A DNA stretch of 37,002 nt from Glycomyces dulcitolivorans (GCF_003265355.1 NZ_QFRW01000014.1:1-37002), one strand, 5' to 3'; shown: positions 18,058 through 26,873, numbered from the stretch's first letter. Notes: generated by a model not told the origin, from the sequence alone. Translations and numbers: made by a program.

Positions 18058-18074
18058 TCTAGACGCTGAGCGGT

Positions 18075-18115
18075 GAATCGGCCGGCGGGATCGCCCCGCC
18101 GGCCGATTCCCCCTG
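18075..18115 (+). terminator. mpa terminator
   Basis: A 15-bp perfect stem (18075-18089 with 18095-18109) encloses a 5-nt loop and is followed by CCCCTGTCC. The U-tract is absent, as is common in actinobacteria. Confidence 0.8.
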
Positions 18116-18235
18116 TCCCGAACGTGTCGGCACCCCATTCCCCGGGTAACCGATATCCATGAGGCAATTGCACATCGAGCTGGCGGAAATCCAGTCGGAC
18201 GCCCTCCGAGGGGGCGCAAAGGGGCCTGGACGGAC

Positions 18236-18241
18236 TAGGCT
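18236..18241 (+). promoter_or_regulatory. -10 box, leaderless promoter of dop
   Basis: TAGGCT ends 7 nt before ATG 18249. The intervening CGAAGGC resembles a ribosome-binding site but is too close to act as one. Confidence 0.55.
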
Positions 18242-18248
18242 CGAAGGC

Positions 18249-19754
18249 ATGACCGTTCGCCGCATCATGGGCACCGAGATCGAATACGGGATCTCCGTGC
18301 CGGGCCAGCCGGGGGCCAACCCGATGGTGACCTCCTCGCAGATCGTCAACGCCTACGCCGCCCGCCCCGAACTCTCCAAGGGCGGCCGTGCCAGGTGGGA
18401 CTACGAGGAGGAGACCCCCCTGCGCGACGCCCGCGGCTTCACCTACACCGGGGCCCTCTACGACCCCGCCGAGAACCTCGCCGACGAGGACTCCGGGCTC
18501 GCCAACGTCATCCTCACCAACGGCGCCCGCCTCTACGTCGACCACGCCCACCCCGAGTACTCCACGCCCGAGGTCACCAACCCCCGCGAGGTCGTCCTCT
18601 TCGACAAGGCCGGCGAGATGACCATGGCCGAGGCCGCCCTCCGGGCCGCCCACACGCCCGGCATCGGCCCCATCAACCTGTACAAGAACAACACCGACAA
18701 CAAGGGCGCCTCCTACGGCGCCCACGAGAACTACCTTATGTCGCGCCAGACGCCCTTCGCCGACATCGTCGCCCACTTCACGCCGTTCCTGGTCACCCGC
18801 CAGGTCTTCGCCGGCGCCGGGCGCATCGGCATCGGCCAGGACGCCTCCGAGCACCGCTTCCAGATCTCCCAGCGCGCCGACTTCTTCGAGGTCGAGGTCG
18901 GGCTGGAGACCACCCTGAAGCGCCCCATCATCAACACCCGCGACGAACCGCACGCCGACGCCGAGCGCTACCGGCGCCTGCACGTCATCATCGGCGACGC
19001 CAACCTCGCCGAGCACGCCACCTACCTCAAGGTCGGCACCGCCTCGATCGTCCTGGCCATGATCGAGTCCGGCGTCTTCGACGGCACCCTCGGCATCGCC
19101 GAGCCCGTCGCCGAACTGCGGGCCGTCTCCCACGACCCGACCCTCACCCACAAGATCGAACTGCGCAACGGCAAGCGGCTCACCGCGGTCGAACTCCAGA
19201 TGTCCATCCTGGAGCAGGCTGAGGCCTACTGCGGCCCCGACGCCGACCCCGCCACCCGCGAGGTCCTCGACCAGTGGGCGTACGTCCTCGACGCGCTGGC
19301 CCGCGACCCCATGGAGCTGGCCGACATGCTCGACTGGCCCGCGAAGCTCTCCCTGCTGGAGCGCTACCGCGAGCGCGAGGGCCTCGACTGGGGCGCCGCC
19401 AAGCTCCAGGCCATCGACCTCCAGTACCACGACGTGCGCCCCGAGAAGGGCCTCTACCACCGGCTGGTCGCCCGCGGCAAGATGAAGCGGCTCCTGACCG
19501 ACACCGAGATCATCAACGCCATGACCGAGCCGCCCAGCGACACCCGCGCGTTCTTCCGCGGCCGCTGCCTCTCGCGCTACCCCTCCGAGGTCGTCGCGGC
19601 CTCGTGGGACTCCGTCATCTTCGACGTCGGCGCCGACTCGCTCGTGCGAGTGCCCATGATGGAGCCCGAGAAGGGCACCAAAGCCCATGTGGGGGAGCTG
19701 TTCGAGCGCTGCGCGGCGGCCAAGGACCTCCTGGACGTCATCACCGCCGACTAG
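18249..19754 (+). CDS. dop: depupylase/deamidase of Pup, Dop
   Basis: The 501-residue enzyme of the carboxylate-amine ligase fold converts the C-terminal Gln of Pup to Glu and also removes Pup from substrates. MGTEIEYGIS (7-16) starts the ATP/Mg site. The Dop-loop region (about 38-65, ARPELSKGGRARWDYEEE) distinguishes it from PafA. YVDHAHPEYSTPE carries the catalytic Asp (D98), and NLYKNNTDNKGASYG and [18 protein letters not shown] are family blocks. The start at 18249 matches MTVRRIMGTEIEYG of other Dop proteins; an in-frame ATG at 18159 would add an unusual extension. The pup gene follows 111 nt later. Confidence 0.98.
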   Translation: MTVRRIMGTEIEYGISVPGQPGANPMVTSSQIVNAYAARPELSKGGRARWDYEEETPLRDARGFTYTGALYDPAENLADEDSGLANVILTNGARLYVDHAHPEYSTPEVTNPREVVLFDKAGEMTMAEAALRAAHTPGIGPINLYKNNTDNKGASYGAHENYLMSRQTPFADIVAHFTPFLVTRQVFAGAGRIGIGQDASEHRFQISQRADFFEVEVGLETTLKRPIINTRDEPHADAERYRRLHVIIGDANLAEHATYLKVGTASIVLAMIESGVFDGTLGIAEPVAELRAVSHDPTLTHKIELRNGKRLTAVELQMSILEQAEAYCGPDADPATREVLDQWAYVLDALARDPMELADMLDWPAKLSLLERYREREGLDWGAAKLQAIDLQYHDVRPEKGLYHRLVARGKMKRLLTDTEIINAMTEPPSDTRAFFRGRCLSRYPSEVVAASWDSVIFDVGADSLVRVPMMEPEKGTKAHVGELFERCAAAKDLLDVITAD

Positions 19755-19811
19755 CCGACACCGGACCGCCGCGGGAATATTACAGAGTGGTACAGCGTCG
19801 TATCTGGCGTG

Positions 19812-19834
19812 CTGTCGTACTCTCGCGGTACGGT
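19812..19834 (+). promoter_or_regulatory. possible degenerate PafBC-type promoter of pup
   Basis: CTGTCGTAC, eight bases, TACGGT has the right spacing and -10 box, but only 5 of 9 upstream positions match. Transcription would start near 19841, giving a short leader with the pup ribosome-binding site. Confidence 0.3.
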
Positions 19835-19865
19835 TTATGCACCGTCAAGGTAGAAGGGAACAGCT

Positions 19866-20081
19866 ATGGCAGCGAAGGACTCCGGCGGGCAGTCGCAGTC
19901 GCAGCGGTCCCGGCAGGAAGCAGATGCCGAGACCACCGAGGCCGCTGTAGACCCCGAGATCGCCGAACGCCACGAAGCGATCACCGAAGAAGTCGACGAC
20001 CTGCTCGACGAGATCGACGAGGTCCTGGAGACCAACTCCGAGGAGTTCGTCCGCTCGTTCGTGCAGAAGGGCGGCCAGTAG
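19866..20081 (+). CDS. pup: prokaryotic ubiquitin-like protein Pup
   Basis: The 71-residue, mostly disordered protein modifier has an N-terminal MAAKDSGGQSQSQRSR and a central to C-terminal helix ITEEVDDLLDEIDEVLETNSEEFVRSFVQKGGQ, which binds the Mpa coiled coil. The terminal GGQ must be deamidated to GGE by Dop before PafA links it to substrate lysines; dop lies just upstream. ATG 19866 is preceded by AGAAGGGA at 6 nt. The CCGCA/TGCGG hairpin just after the stop may stabilise the transcript or weakly attenuate read-through into prcB. Confidence 0.98.
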   Translation: MAAKDSGGQSQSQRSRQEADAETTEAAVDPEIAERHEAITEEVDDLLDEIDEVLETNSEEFVRSFVQKGGQ

Positions 20082-20200
20082 CCGCACCTGCGGTCGACAG
20101 GGCACCTGGTGTGACGAGCAGGCGCACCGGGACCCTGGCGCCGTTCAGTCGCAATCTCGGCCGAGCGTCGAAAAGAATAGAGAATTAGGGAGGTCATGTC

Positions 20201-21037
20201 GTGACAGGTCAAGGATTCCCAGGCAAACTGCCGCACGCGTATATGACGGCCGGAACCTCCTCCTTCTCGGAGTTCCTCATGCAGGCGGCACCGGAACTGC
20301 TGCCGGGGCGCAGGCCCCTGCCCCCCGGTGACTTCACCGAGATGAGCGCCCACGCCACCACGATCGTCGCCCTCAGGACCGCTGAAGGCGTCGTCATGGC
20401 GGGCGACCGGCGGGCGACGTCCGGCAACTACATCGCGAGCCGCGACATCGAGAAGGTCTTCCCCGCGGACGGCTACTCGCTCGTCGGCATGGCCGGCACC
20501 GCCGGACTCGGCATCGAACTCATCAAGCTCTACCAGGTCGAACTCGAACACTACGAGAAGATCGAGGGCGCCCCGCTCACCTTGAACGGCAAGGCGAACC
20601 GCCTCGCCACCATGCTGCGCGGCAACCTCGGCATGGCCATGCAGGGCCTCGCCGTCGTCCCCCTGTTCGCAGGGTTCGACAACGACGCCCCCACCGTCGC
20701 CGAAGCCGGCAAGATCTACAGCTTCGACGTCGTCGGCGGCGTCTACGCCGAACGCGACTACGACTCCATCGGCTCCGGCTCGATCTTCGCCAAGGGCTCG
20801 ATCAAGAAGCGGTACCGGCGCGGCCTGAGCACCGAGGACGCCGTCAAGGTCGCCGTCGAGGCGCTCTACGACGCCGCCGACGACGACTCGGCCACCGGCG
20901 GACCCGACCCGATCCGCGACCTCTATCCCATCGTCATGAGCGCCACCGTCGACGGCTCCAAGCGGATCGACGAGGCCGTCGTGGCCGAACTCGCCCGCTC
21001 GGTCATCGCGGCCCGCACCGAGAACCCCTACGGATAA
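20201..21037 (+). CDS. prcB: 20S proteasome beta subunit PrcB
   Basis: The 278-residue catalytic subunit is made with a propeptide of 52 residues. The mature N-terminus should be Thr53 in [10 protein letters not shown], with Asp17 (AGDRR) and Lys33 of the mature chain present. Further family blocks are [21 protein letters not shown] and [16 protein letters not shown]. The residue before the cleavage site is Ala; M. tuberculosis and many others have Gly. GTG 20201 has GGGAGG (20188-20193) with a 7-nt spacer. The leader just upstream (20170-20190) is unusually A-rich, favouring translation. No clear promoter was found in the 119-nt gap after pup, so it is probably in the pup transcript. Confidence 0.98.
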   Translation: MTGQGFPGKLPHAYMTAGTSSFSEFLMQAAPELLPGRRPLPPGDFTEMSAHATTIVALRTAEGVVMAGDRRATSGNYIASRDIEKVFPADGYSLVGMAGTAGLGIELIKLYQVELEHYEKIEGAPLTLNGKANRLATMLRGNLGMAMQGLAVVPLFAGFDNDAPTVAEAGKIYSFDVVGGVYAERDYDSIGSGSIFAKGSIKKRYRRGLSTEDAVKVAVEALYDAADDDSATGGPDPIRDLYPIVMSATVDGSKRIDEAVVAELARSVIAARTENPYG

Positions 21038-21052
21038 CGAGAGGAGCCTGAC

Positions 21053-21850
21053 ATGGCCATGCAGTTCTACACCAGTCCCGAGCAGATCATGCGGGACCGG
21101 GCCGAATTCGCCCGCAAGAACATCTCCCGCGGCCGCAACGTCGTGGTGCTCTCGTGCGCCGACGGGGTCCTCCTGGTCGCCGAGAACGTCTCCTCGGCGC
21201 TCCACAAGGTCTACGAGCTGTACGACCGCATCGGCTTCGCCGCCGTCGGCAAGTACAACGAGTTCGAGAACCTCCGCACCGCCGGCGTCCGGATGGCCGA
21301 CCTGCGCGGCTACTCCTACGACCGCCGCGACGTCAACGCCGCCAGCCTCGCCAAGGCCTACGCGCAGACGCTCGGCGCGATCTTCTCGGAGCAGACCAAG
21401 CCCTTCGAGGTCGAGATCTGCGTCGCCGGCGTCGGGGCCTCCCCCGACGGCGACGAGCTCTACCGGCTGACCTTCGACGGCTCGATCAACGACGAACCCG
21501 GCTACCTCGCCATGGGCGGCGACGCCGAGCACCTCGTCGAGGTCCTCTCCGAAGGCCACGACTCCGAGGCCCCGCTCGCCGACGCGTTCGCGCTGGCGCT
21601 GCGGGCCCTGTCCCACGGCGGCTCGAACGGCACTCCGCGCGAGCTGACCACCGACGTCCTCGAAGTCGCGGTCCTCGAACGGGCCCGCCCCGGCCGCGCG
21701 TTCCGGCGCATCGAGGGCCTCGCCCTCGACGCGCTCATGCCCCGCGACGAGGCCGAGCCCGACCTCGACCCGGACGAGGTCCTCGGCGACGAGCCCGGCG
21801 ACGACGCCGACACGCCGGACAAGGGCGAGAAGCCCCAGCCGAGCGAATAG
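21053..21850 (+). CDS. prcA: 20S proteasome alpha subunit PrcA
   Basis: The 265-residue structural subunit forms the outer rings and gate of the core and docks Mpa. The N-terminal [26 protein letters not shown] includes the gating segment; [35 protein letters not shown] and [20 protein letters not shown] are family blocks. The acidic tail (about 230-265) is typical of actinobacteria. It follows prcB by 15 nt with GAGAGGAG before ATG 21053. A second ATG two codons later also fits the family start. Expression is coupled to prcB. Confidence 0.98.
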   Translation: MAMQFYTSPEQIMRDRAEFARKNISRGRNVVVLSCADGVLLVAENVSSALHKVYELYDRIGFAAVGKYNEFENLRTAGVRMADLRGYSYDRRDVNAASLAKAYAQTLGAIFSEQTKPFEVEICVAGVGASPDGDELYRLTFDGSINDEPGYLAMGGDAEHLVEVLSEGHDSEAPLADAFALALRALSHGGSNGTPRELTTDVLEVAVLERARPGRAFRRIEGLALDALMPRDEAEPDLDPDEVLGDEPGDDADTPDKGEKPQPSE

Positions 21851-21902
21851 GCAACGGCCCGAACCGCATTCACAGATACGAAACTCCCGCACGCAAGTGG
21901 AC

Positions 21903-21932
21903 GGTCGCGGGGGCGGCAGCGCCCCCGCGACC
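21903..21932 (+). terminator. terminator of the pup-prcBA unit
   Basis: A 13-bp perfect stem (21903-21915 with 21920-21932) lies about 50 nt after prcA. It has no U-tract and separates prcA from the leaderless pafA promoter. Confidence 0.72.
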
Positions 21933-22011
21933 CCGCGAACAACCGCCACCAAGCCCGTCGCGGAGCGAAACCGTTCGACCGCGAGGGGTGTTCTCCTCAT
22001 AAGAATCGGGG

Positions 22012-22017
22012 TAGGGT
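22012..22017 (+). promoter_or_regulatory. -10 box, leaderless promoter of pafA
   Basis: TAGGGT ends 6 nt before ATG 22024 and no Shine-Dalgarno is present. Confidence 0.55.
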
Positions 22018-22023
22018 TTCGAC

Positions 22024-23382
22024 ATGGACAGGCGCATTTTCGGACTGGAGACCGAATACGGGGTCACTTGCACCTTCAGGGGACAGCGCCGCCTGTCTCC
22101 GGACGAAGTGGCCCGATACCTCTTCAGGCGCGTGGTCTCCTGGGGCCGCTCCTCCAACGTGTTCCTCCGCAACGGCGCCCGCCTCTACCTCGACGTGGGC
22201 TCCCACCCCGAGTACGCCACCCCCGAATGCGACTCCGTCGAGGACCTGGTCAAGCACGACCGGGCCGGCGAGCGCATCCTCGAAGGCCTGATGATCGACG
22301 CGGAGAAGCGCCTCCACGACGAGGGCATCGCCGGGGACATCTACCTGTTCAAGAACAACACCGACTCCGCCGGGAACTCCTACGGCTGCCACGAGAACTA
22401 CCTCGTCAGCCGCCACGGCGAGTTCGGGCGCCTCGCCGAGGTCCTCATCCCGTTCCTGGTCACCCGCCAGCTCATCTGCGGCGCCGGCAAGGTCCTCCAG
22501 ACCCCGCGCGGGGCCCGGTTCTGCCTCTCCCAGCGCGCCGAGCACATCTGGGAGGGCGTCTCCTCCGCGACCACCCGCTCCCGCCCGATCATCAACACCC
22601 GCGACGAGCCCCACGCCGACGCCGAGCGGTACCGCCGCCTCCACGTCATCGTCGGCGACTCCAACATCAACGAGATCACCACGCTGCTGAAGATCGGCTC
22701 GGCCGACCTGGTGCTGCGGATGATCGAGACCGGCGTGACCATGCGCGACCTCACCCTGGAGAACCCGATCCGGGCCATCCGCGAGATCAGCCACGACACG
22801 ACCGGAAAGCGCCTGGTGCGCTTGGCGAGCGGCCGCGAGGCGTCCGCTCTGGACATCCAGCGCGAGTACCTCGAGAAGGCCATGGACTTCGTCGACCAGC
22901 GCGGCGCCGACGCGACCACCAAGCGCGTCATCGAACTGTGGGGCCGGGTCCTCCAGGCCGTCGACGACGGCAACCTCGACACGATCTCGCGCGAGATCGA
23001 CTGGGTCGCCAAGTACAAGCTCATCGAGCGGTACCGCGAGAAGCGCGGCCTGCCGCTGTCGAGCCCGCGCGTCGCGCAGCTCGACCTGGCGTACCACGAC
23101 ATCCGGCGCGGCCGGGGCCTGCACCACCTGATGGAGAAGCGCGGCGAGGCCGAGCGGATCACGAAGGACGTCGAGGTCTTCGAGGCGAAGGAAGTGCCGC
23201 CGCAGACCACGCGCGCGCGCCTGCGCGGGGAGTTCATCCGCAAGGCGCAGGAGAAGCGGCGCGACTTCACGGTGGACTGGGTCCACCTGAAGCTCAACGA
23301 CCAGGCGCAGCGCACGGTGCTGTGCAAGGACCCGTTCCGCTCGCGGGACGAGCGAGTGGACAAGCTCATCGCCAGCATGTGA
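22024..23382 (+). CDS. pafA: Pup-protein ligase PafA
   Basis: The 452-residue ATP-dependent ligase attaches Pup-Glu to substrate lysines through a gamma-glutamyl phosphate. Blocks include [10 protein letters not shown] with the Mg-binding Glu9 and Glu11, [14 protein letters not shown] with catalytic Asp57, [20 protein letters not shown], and [18 protein letters not shown] shared with Dop. It lacks the Dop loop, so its identity is clear. The C-terminal domain ends DKLIASM as in relatives. It is paralogous to dop at 18249-19754. It has its own leaderless promoter after the prc terminator. A small membrane-protein gene follows 9 nt later. Confidence 0.98.
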   Translation: MDRRIFGLETEYGVTCTFRGQRRLSPDEVARYLFRRVVSWGRSSNVFLRNGARLYLDVGSHPEYATPECDSVEDLVKHDRAGERILEGLMIDAEKRLHDEGIAGDIYLFKNNTDSAGNSYGCHENYLVSRHGEFGRLAEVLIPFLVTRQLICGAGKVLQTPRGARFCLSQRAEHIWEGVSSATTRSRPIINTRDEPHADAERYRRLHVIVGDSNINEITTLLKIGSADLVLRMIETGVTMRDLTLENPIRAIREISHDTTGKRLVRLASGREASALDIQREYLEKAMDFVDQRGADATTKRVIELWGRVLQAVDDGNLDTISREIDWVAKYKLIERYREKRGLPLSSPRVAQLDLAYHDIRRGRGLHHLMEKRGEAERITKDVEVFEAKEVPPQTTRARLRGEFIRKAQEKRRDFTVDWVHLKLNDQAQRTVLCKDPFRSRDERVDKLIASM

Positions 23383-23391
23383 GCATGAGAC

Positions 23392-23634
23392 GTGTCCGAA
23401 ACCCCTGAGACCGAGACGGCCGCCGCGCAGCGGCCCGATGAACGCGAGCAGGCCGGCAGGTCCGGCCTGCTCGGTTCGTTCGACCCCGTGGCCGCCGCCG
23501 AGAAGCGCAAGGCCCGCATCCGCGACGAGATCGCCCGCAACCGCCGCGGCGAGTACACGGTCCCGACCTGGGCCCTGGCCCTCGCACTGGCGGGGGTCAT
23601 CGGGGTCTGGGTCCTGCTGCTGTTCGTGCTCTAA
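23392..23634 (+). CDS. small single-pass membrane protein downstream of pafA
   Basis: I do not recognise a named family. The 80-residue protein has an acidic and polar N-terminus (MSETPETETAAAQRPDERE), a basic segment EKRKARIRDEIARNRRGEY (about 37-55) and a C-terminal hydrophobic helix ALALALAGVIGVWVLLLFVL that ends the protein. This looks like a tail-anchored membrane protein with a cytosolic N-terminus. GTG 23392 lies 9 nt after the pafA stop with no clear ribosome-binding site, suggesting translational coupling. Any link to pupylation is inference from position only. The 84-nt gap that follows has only a weak 7-bp hairpin (23643-23649 with 23658-23664). Confidence 0.75.
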   Translation: MSETPETETAAAQRPDEREQAGRSGLLGSFDPVAAAEKRKARIRDEIARNRRGEYTVPTWALALALAGVIGVWVLLLFVL

Positions 23635-23718
23635 CGCGGCGGGCACGCCGCATGGCGGGCGTGCGCGAGCGCCCCCCGGTTTCGAAGCTAGCGCGGGGTT
23701 GCTGAAGCGGAGCTGAAG

Positions 23719-24810
23719 CTAGTCGCGGCGCTTGGCTATCTGGGCCGCGTGGCGGCCTGCTGCGGCTTCGGCGATGAAGTAGACGCGGTCCCTGTCGAGG
23801 CCGCGGCCCATCGTGGAGAGCTTGACCGGGAGGGCCTCCATGGCCTCGACCAGGCCCGAGCAGTCGATCTCGATCTGGCGGTGGCGTTCGGGGAGCTCGG
23901 CGAGCTGGGCGCGGATCTTCGGTTCCAAGTCCGCGGGGAGCTCGTCGGGGACCGGGATGTCGGCCGCGGCCAGGGCGACCTTGCCGTAAGCGGTCATCGA
24001 GTGGTGCGAGACGCCGCGGTGGCGCTCGCGGGCGTCGCCCTCGGAGATCCGCAGGGACGCGACCGGCCGGCCGCCGAGGACCGAGGCCGCGTTGACCGCC
24101 TCGCCCGCCGCAGTGCCGGAGAACCCCCACACCGTGCCGGTGCCGAGGTTGCCCGGGCCCTGGGCCACGATCGCGATGTCGGCGCCGCCGACCACCCGCG
24201 CCGCGATGAGCGCGTTGTGGATGTTCGTCGCCTCCAGGTCGCCGCCGAAGCACTGACCGGCGGTCACGACCGTGCAGATCCGGTCCGAGAGCTGGTCGAG
24301 CTGGCGCGAGAACCACGCTGGGAGCGCCCCGCCGTCGGTCATCACGTAGGCGACCTTCGCGTCAGGGGCGGTCGCGTGGATCCCGGCGAGCACCGGAGCG
24401 AGGGCCGAGTGCAGGTCCGCGACGACCACCGGCATCCCGCCGAGGTCCTCGCACTCCTCGACCGCGGCGCGGTAGGGCGAGTCGTCCTCGTCGACGGCCA
24501 GGCGCATGGCCTGCATCGGCGTGTAGCGGGCCTTGACGATGTGCCCGGGGCCCTCGACGTCGGCCGGGAGCCGGTCGGGGACGGCGATGACCAGCGCGTA
24601 CCCGCCGGTGCCCAGGCCCTTGGCGATGGCGTTGCAGTTGAGCAGGACCCGGTCGCCGACCTCGGGGACCCCGACGAGCTCGTCGTACGCGAGGCCCCGG
24701 CACGAGAACGCGTCCTCACCCTCGCGGGCCTCGACGTCGACCTCCAGCTCGGTGCAGCCGCGCCAGCCCCCGCGCACGCCGGTGACGGTCCCGTATCGCC
24801 ATCTGATCAC
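23719..24810 (-). CDS. DUF3866 family protein
   Basis: The 363-residue protein matches the actinobacterial DUF3866 family, of unknown function, often found near pafA/pafBC. Recognisable segments are the N-terminal beta-rich part MIRWRYGTVTGVRGGW, then NCNAIAKGLGTGGYALVIAVP, the middle VAYVMTDGGALPAWFSRQL, and VVTAGQCFGGDLEATNIHNALIAARVV with a Gly-rich AQGPGNLGTGTVWGFSG. The last segment resembles a nucleotide- or metal-binding loop, but no catalytic role is known. GTG 24810 is preceded by TACTGT at 6 nt, so the mRNA is probably leaderless. It diverges from pafB across a 118-nt promoter region. Confidence 0.85.
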   Translation of the reverse strand: MIRWRYGTVTGVRGGWRGCTELEVDVEAREGEDAFSCRGLAYDELVGVPEVGDRVLLNCNAIAKGLGTGGYALVIAVPDRLPADVEGPGHIVKARYTPMQAMRLAVDEDDSPYRAAVEECEDLGGMPVVVADLHSALAPVLAGIHATAPDAKVAYVMTDGGALPAWFSRQLDQLSDRICTVVTAGQCFGGDLEATNIHNALIAARVVGGADIAIVAQGPGNLGTGTVWGFSGTAAGEAVNAASVLGGRPVASLRISEGDARERHRGVSHHSMTAYGKVALAAADIPVPDELPADLEPKIRAQLAELPERHRQIEIDCSGLVEAMEALPVKLSTMGRGLDRDRVYFIAEAAAGRHAAQIAKRRD

Positions 24811-24816
24811 GCCCGG

Positions 24817-24822
24817 ACAGTA
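24817..24822 (-). promoter_or_regulatory. -10 box, leaderless promoter of the DUF3866 gene
   Basis: On the minus strand TACTGT ends 6 nt before GTG 24810. Confidence 0.5.
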
Positions 24823-24837
24823 TCAAAGGCAAGGCGA

Positions 24838-24855
24838 CCGCCGATTTATCGGTGG
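24838..24855. promoter_or_regulatory. inverted repeat in the pafB/DUF3866 divergent promoter
   Basis: CCGCCGAT and ATCGGTGG flank a TT centre, with 7 of 8 pairs matching. It lies 16 nt upstream of the DUF3866 -10 box, in the -35 region, and about 60 nt upstream of the pafB -10 box. It could be an operator acting mainly on DUF3866, or chance. Confidence 0.35.
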
Positions 24856-24916
24856 CCGGGCCCGCGCCGGCGCGCACCACGCCCGGGCGTGATGGCGGGC
24901 TGCTCGGGCGCTGGCA

Positions 24917-24922
24917 TAGGCT
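24917..24922 (+). promoter_or_regulatory. -10 box, leaderless promoter of pafBC
   Basis: TAGGCT ends 6 nt before GTG 24929. No PafBC-type upstream half is present, so pafBC does not appear to activate itself directly. Confidence 0.55.
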
Positions 24923-24928
24923 GGGCGG

Positions 24929-25906
24929 GTGTCCAACGATCGCACTGAACGACTGGTGAACCTGGTGCTCTGCCTGCTGTCCTCGCGGCGCTTCCAGACC
25001 GCCGGCAGGATCGCCCGGACCGTGCCCGGCTACGAGCACGACCTTGAGGACAGGAAGGCGCACGAGGCCTTCCAGCGCAAGTTCGAGCGCGACAAGGCCG
25101 AGCTGCGCCGCATCGGCATCCCGCTCCAGTCCGGCGTCGACTACCTCGCCGAGGGCGAGCCGGGCTACCGGATCGCGCGCTCGGACTTCGAGCTGCCGCA
25201 GATCGAGTTCACCGACGCCGAGGCCGCCGCCGTCGCGGCCGCCGCGCGCCTGTGGCAGCAGCCCGAGCTCCAGTCCGGGAGCGCCGAGGCCCTGCTCAAG
25301 CTGCGCGCCGCCGGGATCGACGTCGAGTCGCACGCCGCGACCGCGACCGTGAAGTCCCTGCCCGGCGCCGAGGCCGCGCTGTCGCCGTTCTTCGAGGCGA
25401 TCGCCGCGCGCCGCGCCGTCGTCTTCGACTACCTCGGCTCGCGCGACGAGTCCGCGCAGCAGCGCCGCATCCAGCCCTGGGGCTGCGCGGCCTGGCGCGG
25501 GCGCTGGTACGTCGCCGGGCTCGACCTCGACCGGGGCGCCCAGCGGTGCTTCCGGCTCTCGCGCATCTCCGGGAAGGTCCGCCTCACCGGGCCCGAAGGC
25601 GCGTACACGATCCCCGAGGACGTCGACGTGCTCGCGTTCGCCTCCGAGTCCGAGGCCCGCCAGCAGCCGATCCGCGCGACCCTCCTGGTCCGGCCCAAGC
25701 GCGCCTGGGGCGTGCGCCGCCGCGCCGACCAGATCGGGCCGCGCACCGCCGAGGGCGACCAGGTCTGCTTCTCCTACACCGAGACCGCCCCGACCGCCGC
25801 CTGGCTCGCGTCCTTCGGCGCCGACGTGCTCGTGCTCGACCCGCCCGAACTGGTCAAGGAGACCGTCGCGTGCCTGCAAGCCCTCGCCGACGAGGAGGAC
25901 GACTGA
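24929..25906 (+). CDS. pafB: WYL-domain transcription regulator PafB
   Basis: The 325-residue half of the PafBC activator is known in mycobacteria to drive the LexA-independent DNA-damage response at RecA-NDp promoters. An N-terminal winged helix-turn-helix (about 1-75, MSNDRTERLVNLVLCLLSSRRFQTAGRIAR) precedes a WYL domain (about 150-235, with FDYLGSRDES, RRIQPWGCAAWRGRWYVAGLDLDRG and FRLSRISGKV) and a C-terminal WCX extension. GTG 24929 is preceded by TAGGCT at 6 nt, indicating a leaderless transcript. PafC starts 1 nt after the stop, so the two are made together. Promoters with the recognition pattern lie elsewhere in this window. Confidence 0.97.
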   Translation: MSNDRTERLVNLVLCLLSSRRFQTAGRIARTVPGYEHDLEDRKAHEAFQRKFERDKAELRRIGIPLQSGVDYLAEGEPGYRIARSDFELPQIEFTDAEAAAVAAAARLWQQPELQSGSAEALLKLRAAGIDVESHAATATVKSLPGAEAALSPFFEAIAARRAVVFDYLGSRDESAQQRRIQPWGCAAWRGRWYVAGLDLDRGAQRCFRLSRISGKVRLTGPEGAYTIPEDVDVLAFASESEARQQPIRATLLVRPKRAWGVRRRADQIGPRTAEGDQVCFSYTETAPTAAWLASFGADVLVLDPPELVKETVACLQALADEEDD

Positions 25907-25907
25907 C

Positions 25908-26843
25908 ATGACCACCAACCGTCTCGCCCGACTGCTCAACCTCGTCCCGTACCTGGTCGCGCGCCCCGGCGGGGTGCCGATCACCGAGATCGCCGCCGAC
26001 TTCGGCGTGGACGCCGAGCAGGTCCAGGCCGACCTGACGATGCTGTGGATGTGCGGCCTGCCCGGATACGGGCCCGGCGACCTCATCGACATCGCCTTCG
26101 ACGCCGACACCGTGCGCATCCTGTTCGCCGCCGGCATGGACCGGCCCGTGCGCCTGGCCGCCCACGAGGCCCTCGCGCTGTCGGTGGCCCTGCGCGTCCT
26201 CGCCGACACGCCCGGCGTCGGCGACCGCGCTGCCATCGCCTCCGCGCTCGACAAGCTCGCCGCCGCCGCGGGCGAGGCCCCCGCCGACGTCACCGTCCGC
26301 GACACCGTCACCGACCCGCAGGCCGAGAAGTACGCCGCGCTCGTCGCCTCCGGGCACGCCGCGCGCATCACCTACTACTCGGCCAGCCGCGACACCACCT
26401 CCGAGCGCGTCGTCGACCCGATCGAGATCGTCGTCGCCGAAGGCCACGCCTACCTGCGCGCCTGGTGCCGCACCGCGGGGGAGATCCGCCAGTTCCGCAT
26501 CGACCGGATCGACGCCTGCACCGAGCTCGAAGAGCCCTCCGAGCCGCTGCGCCTGACCAACCCGCCCGCGCCGACCGCGTTCCTCGCCTCCGAGCTGCCG
26601 CGCATCGAGCTGCTGCTCGGCGCCGGCGCGAAGGGCGTCTCCGACTCCTACCCGTGCGAGGAGGTCGCCGGGGAGCCCGACGGGCGCCGCCGCGTCGTCA
26701 TGCGCGTGCGCGACCTCGACTGGGCCCGCCGCTTCGTCCTCGGGCTCGGCGGGGAGGCCGAGGTCGTCGCCCCGGCCGAACTGCGCGACGCCGTCCGCCA
26801 GACCGCCCGCTCGGCGCTGGCCCGCTACGCCCCGGCGGCCTGA
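25908..26843 (+). CDS. pafC: WYL-domain transcription regulator PafC
   Basis: The 311-residue partner of PafB has winged helix-turn-helix MTTNRLARLLNLVPYLVARPGGVPITEIAADFGVDAEQVQADL (1-43) and a WYL domain (about 140-210, ITYYSASRDTTSERVVDPIEIVVAEGHAYLRAWCRTAGEIRQFRIDRI). A WCX-like C-terminus includes VMRVRDLDWARRFVLGLGG. ATG 25908 has GAGGAGG about 9 nt upstream, inside the end of pafB. Separate pafB and pafC genes are normal, although fused versions exist in some actinobacteria. It acts in the cytoplasm as a heterodimer with PafB. Confidence 0.97.
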   Translation: MTTNRLARLLNLVPYLVARPGGVPITEIAADFGVDAEQVQADLTMLWMCGLPGYGPGDLIDIAFDADTVRILFAAGMDRPVRLAAHEALALSVALRVLADTPGVGDRAAIASALDKLAAAAGEAPADVTVRDTVTDPQAEKYAALVASGHAARITYYSASRDTTSERVVDPIEIVVAEGHAYLRAWCRTAGEIRQFRIDRIDACTELEEPSEPLRLTNPPAPTAFLASELPRIELLLGAGAKGVSDSYPCEEVAGEPDGRRRVVMRVRDLDWARRFVLGLGGEAEVVAPAELRDAVRQTARSALARYAPAA

Positions 26844-26861
26844 GCCGGGCCCGCCTCGGCT

Positions 26862-26867
26862 TAGACT
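26862..26867 (+). promoter_or_regulatory. -10 box, leaderless promoter of the small gene at 26874
   Basis: TAGACT ends 6 nt before ATG 26874, with no Shine-Dalgarno. Confidence 0.5.
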
Positions 26868-26873
26868 GTCCCG

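Noticed and set aside
18159-18248. In-frame ATG at 18159 giving Dop a 30-residue extension
   Set aside because: The extension has no counterpart in Dop proteins and the -10 box at 18236 would put the transcript start after it.
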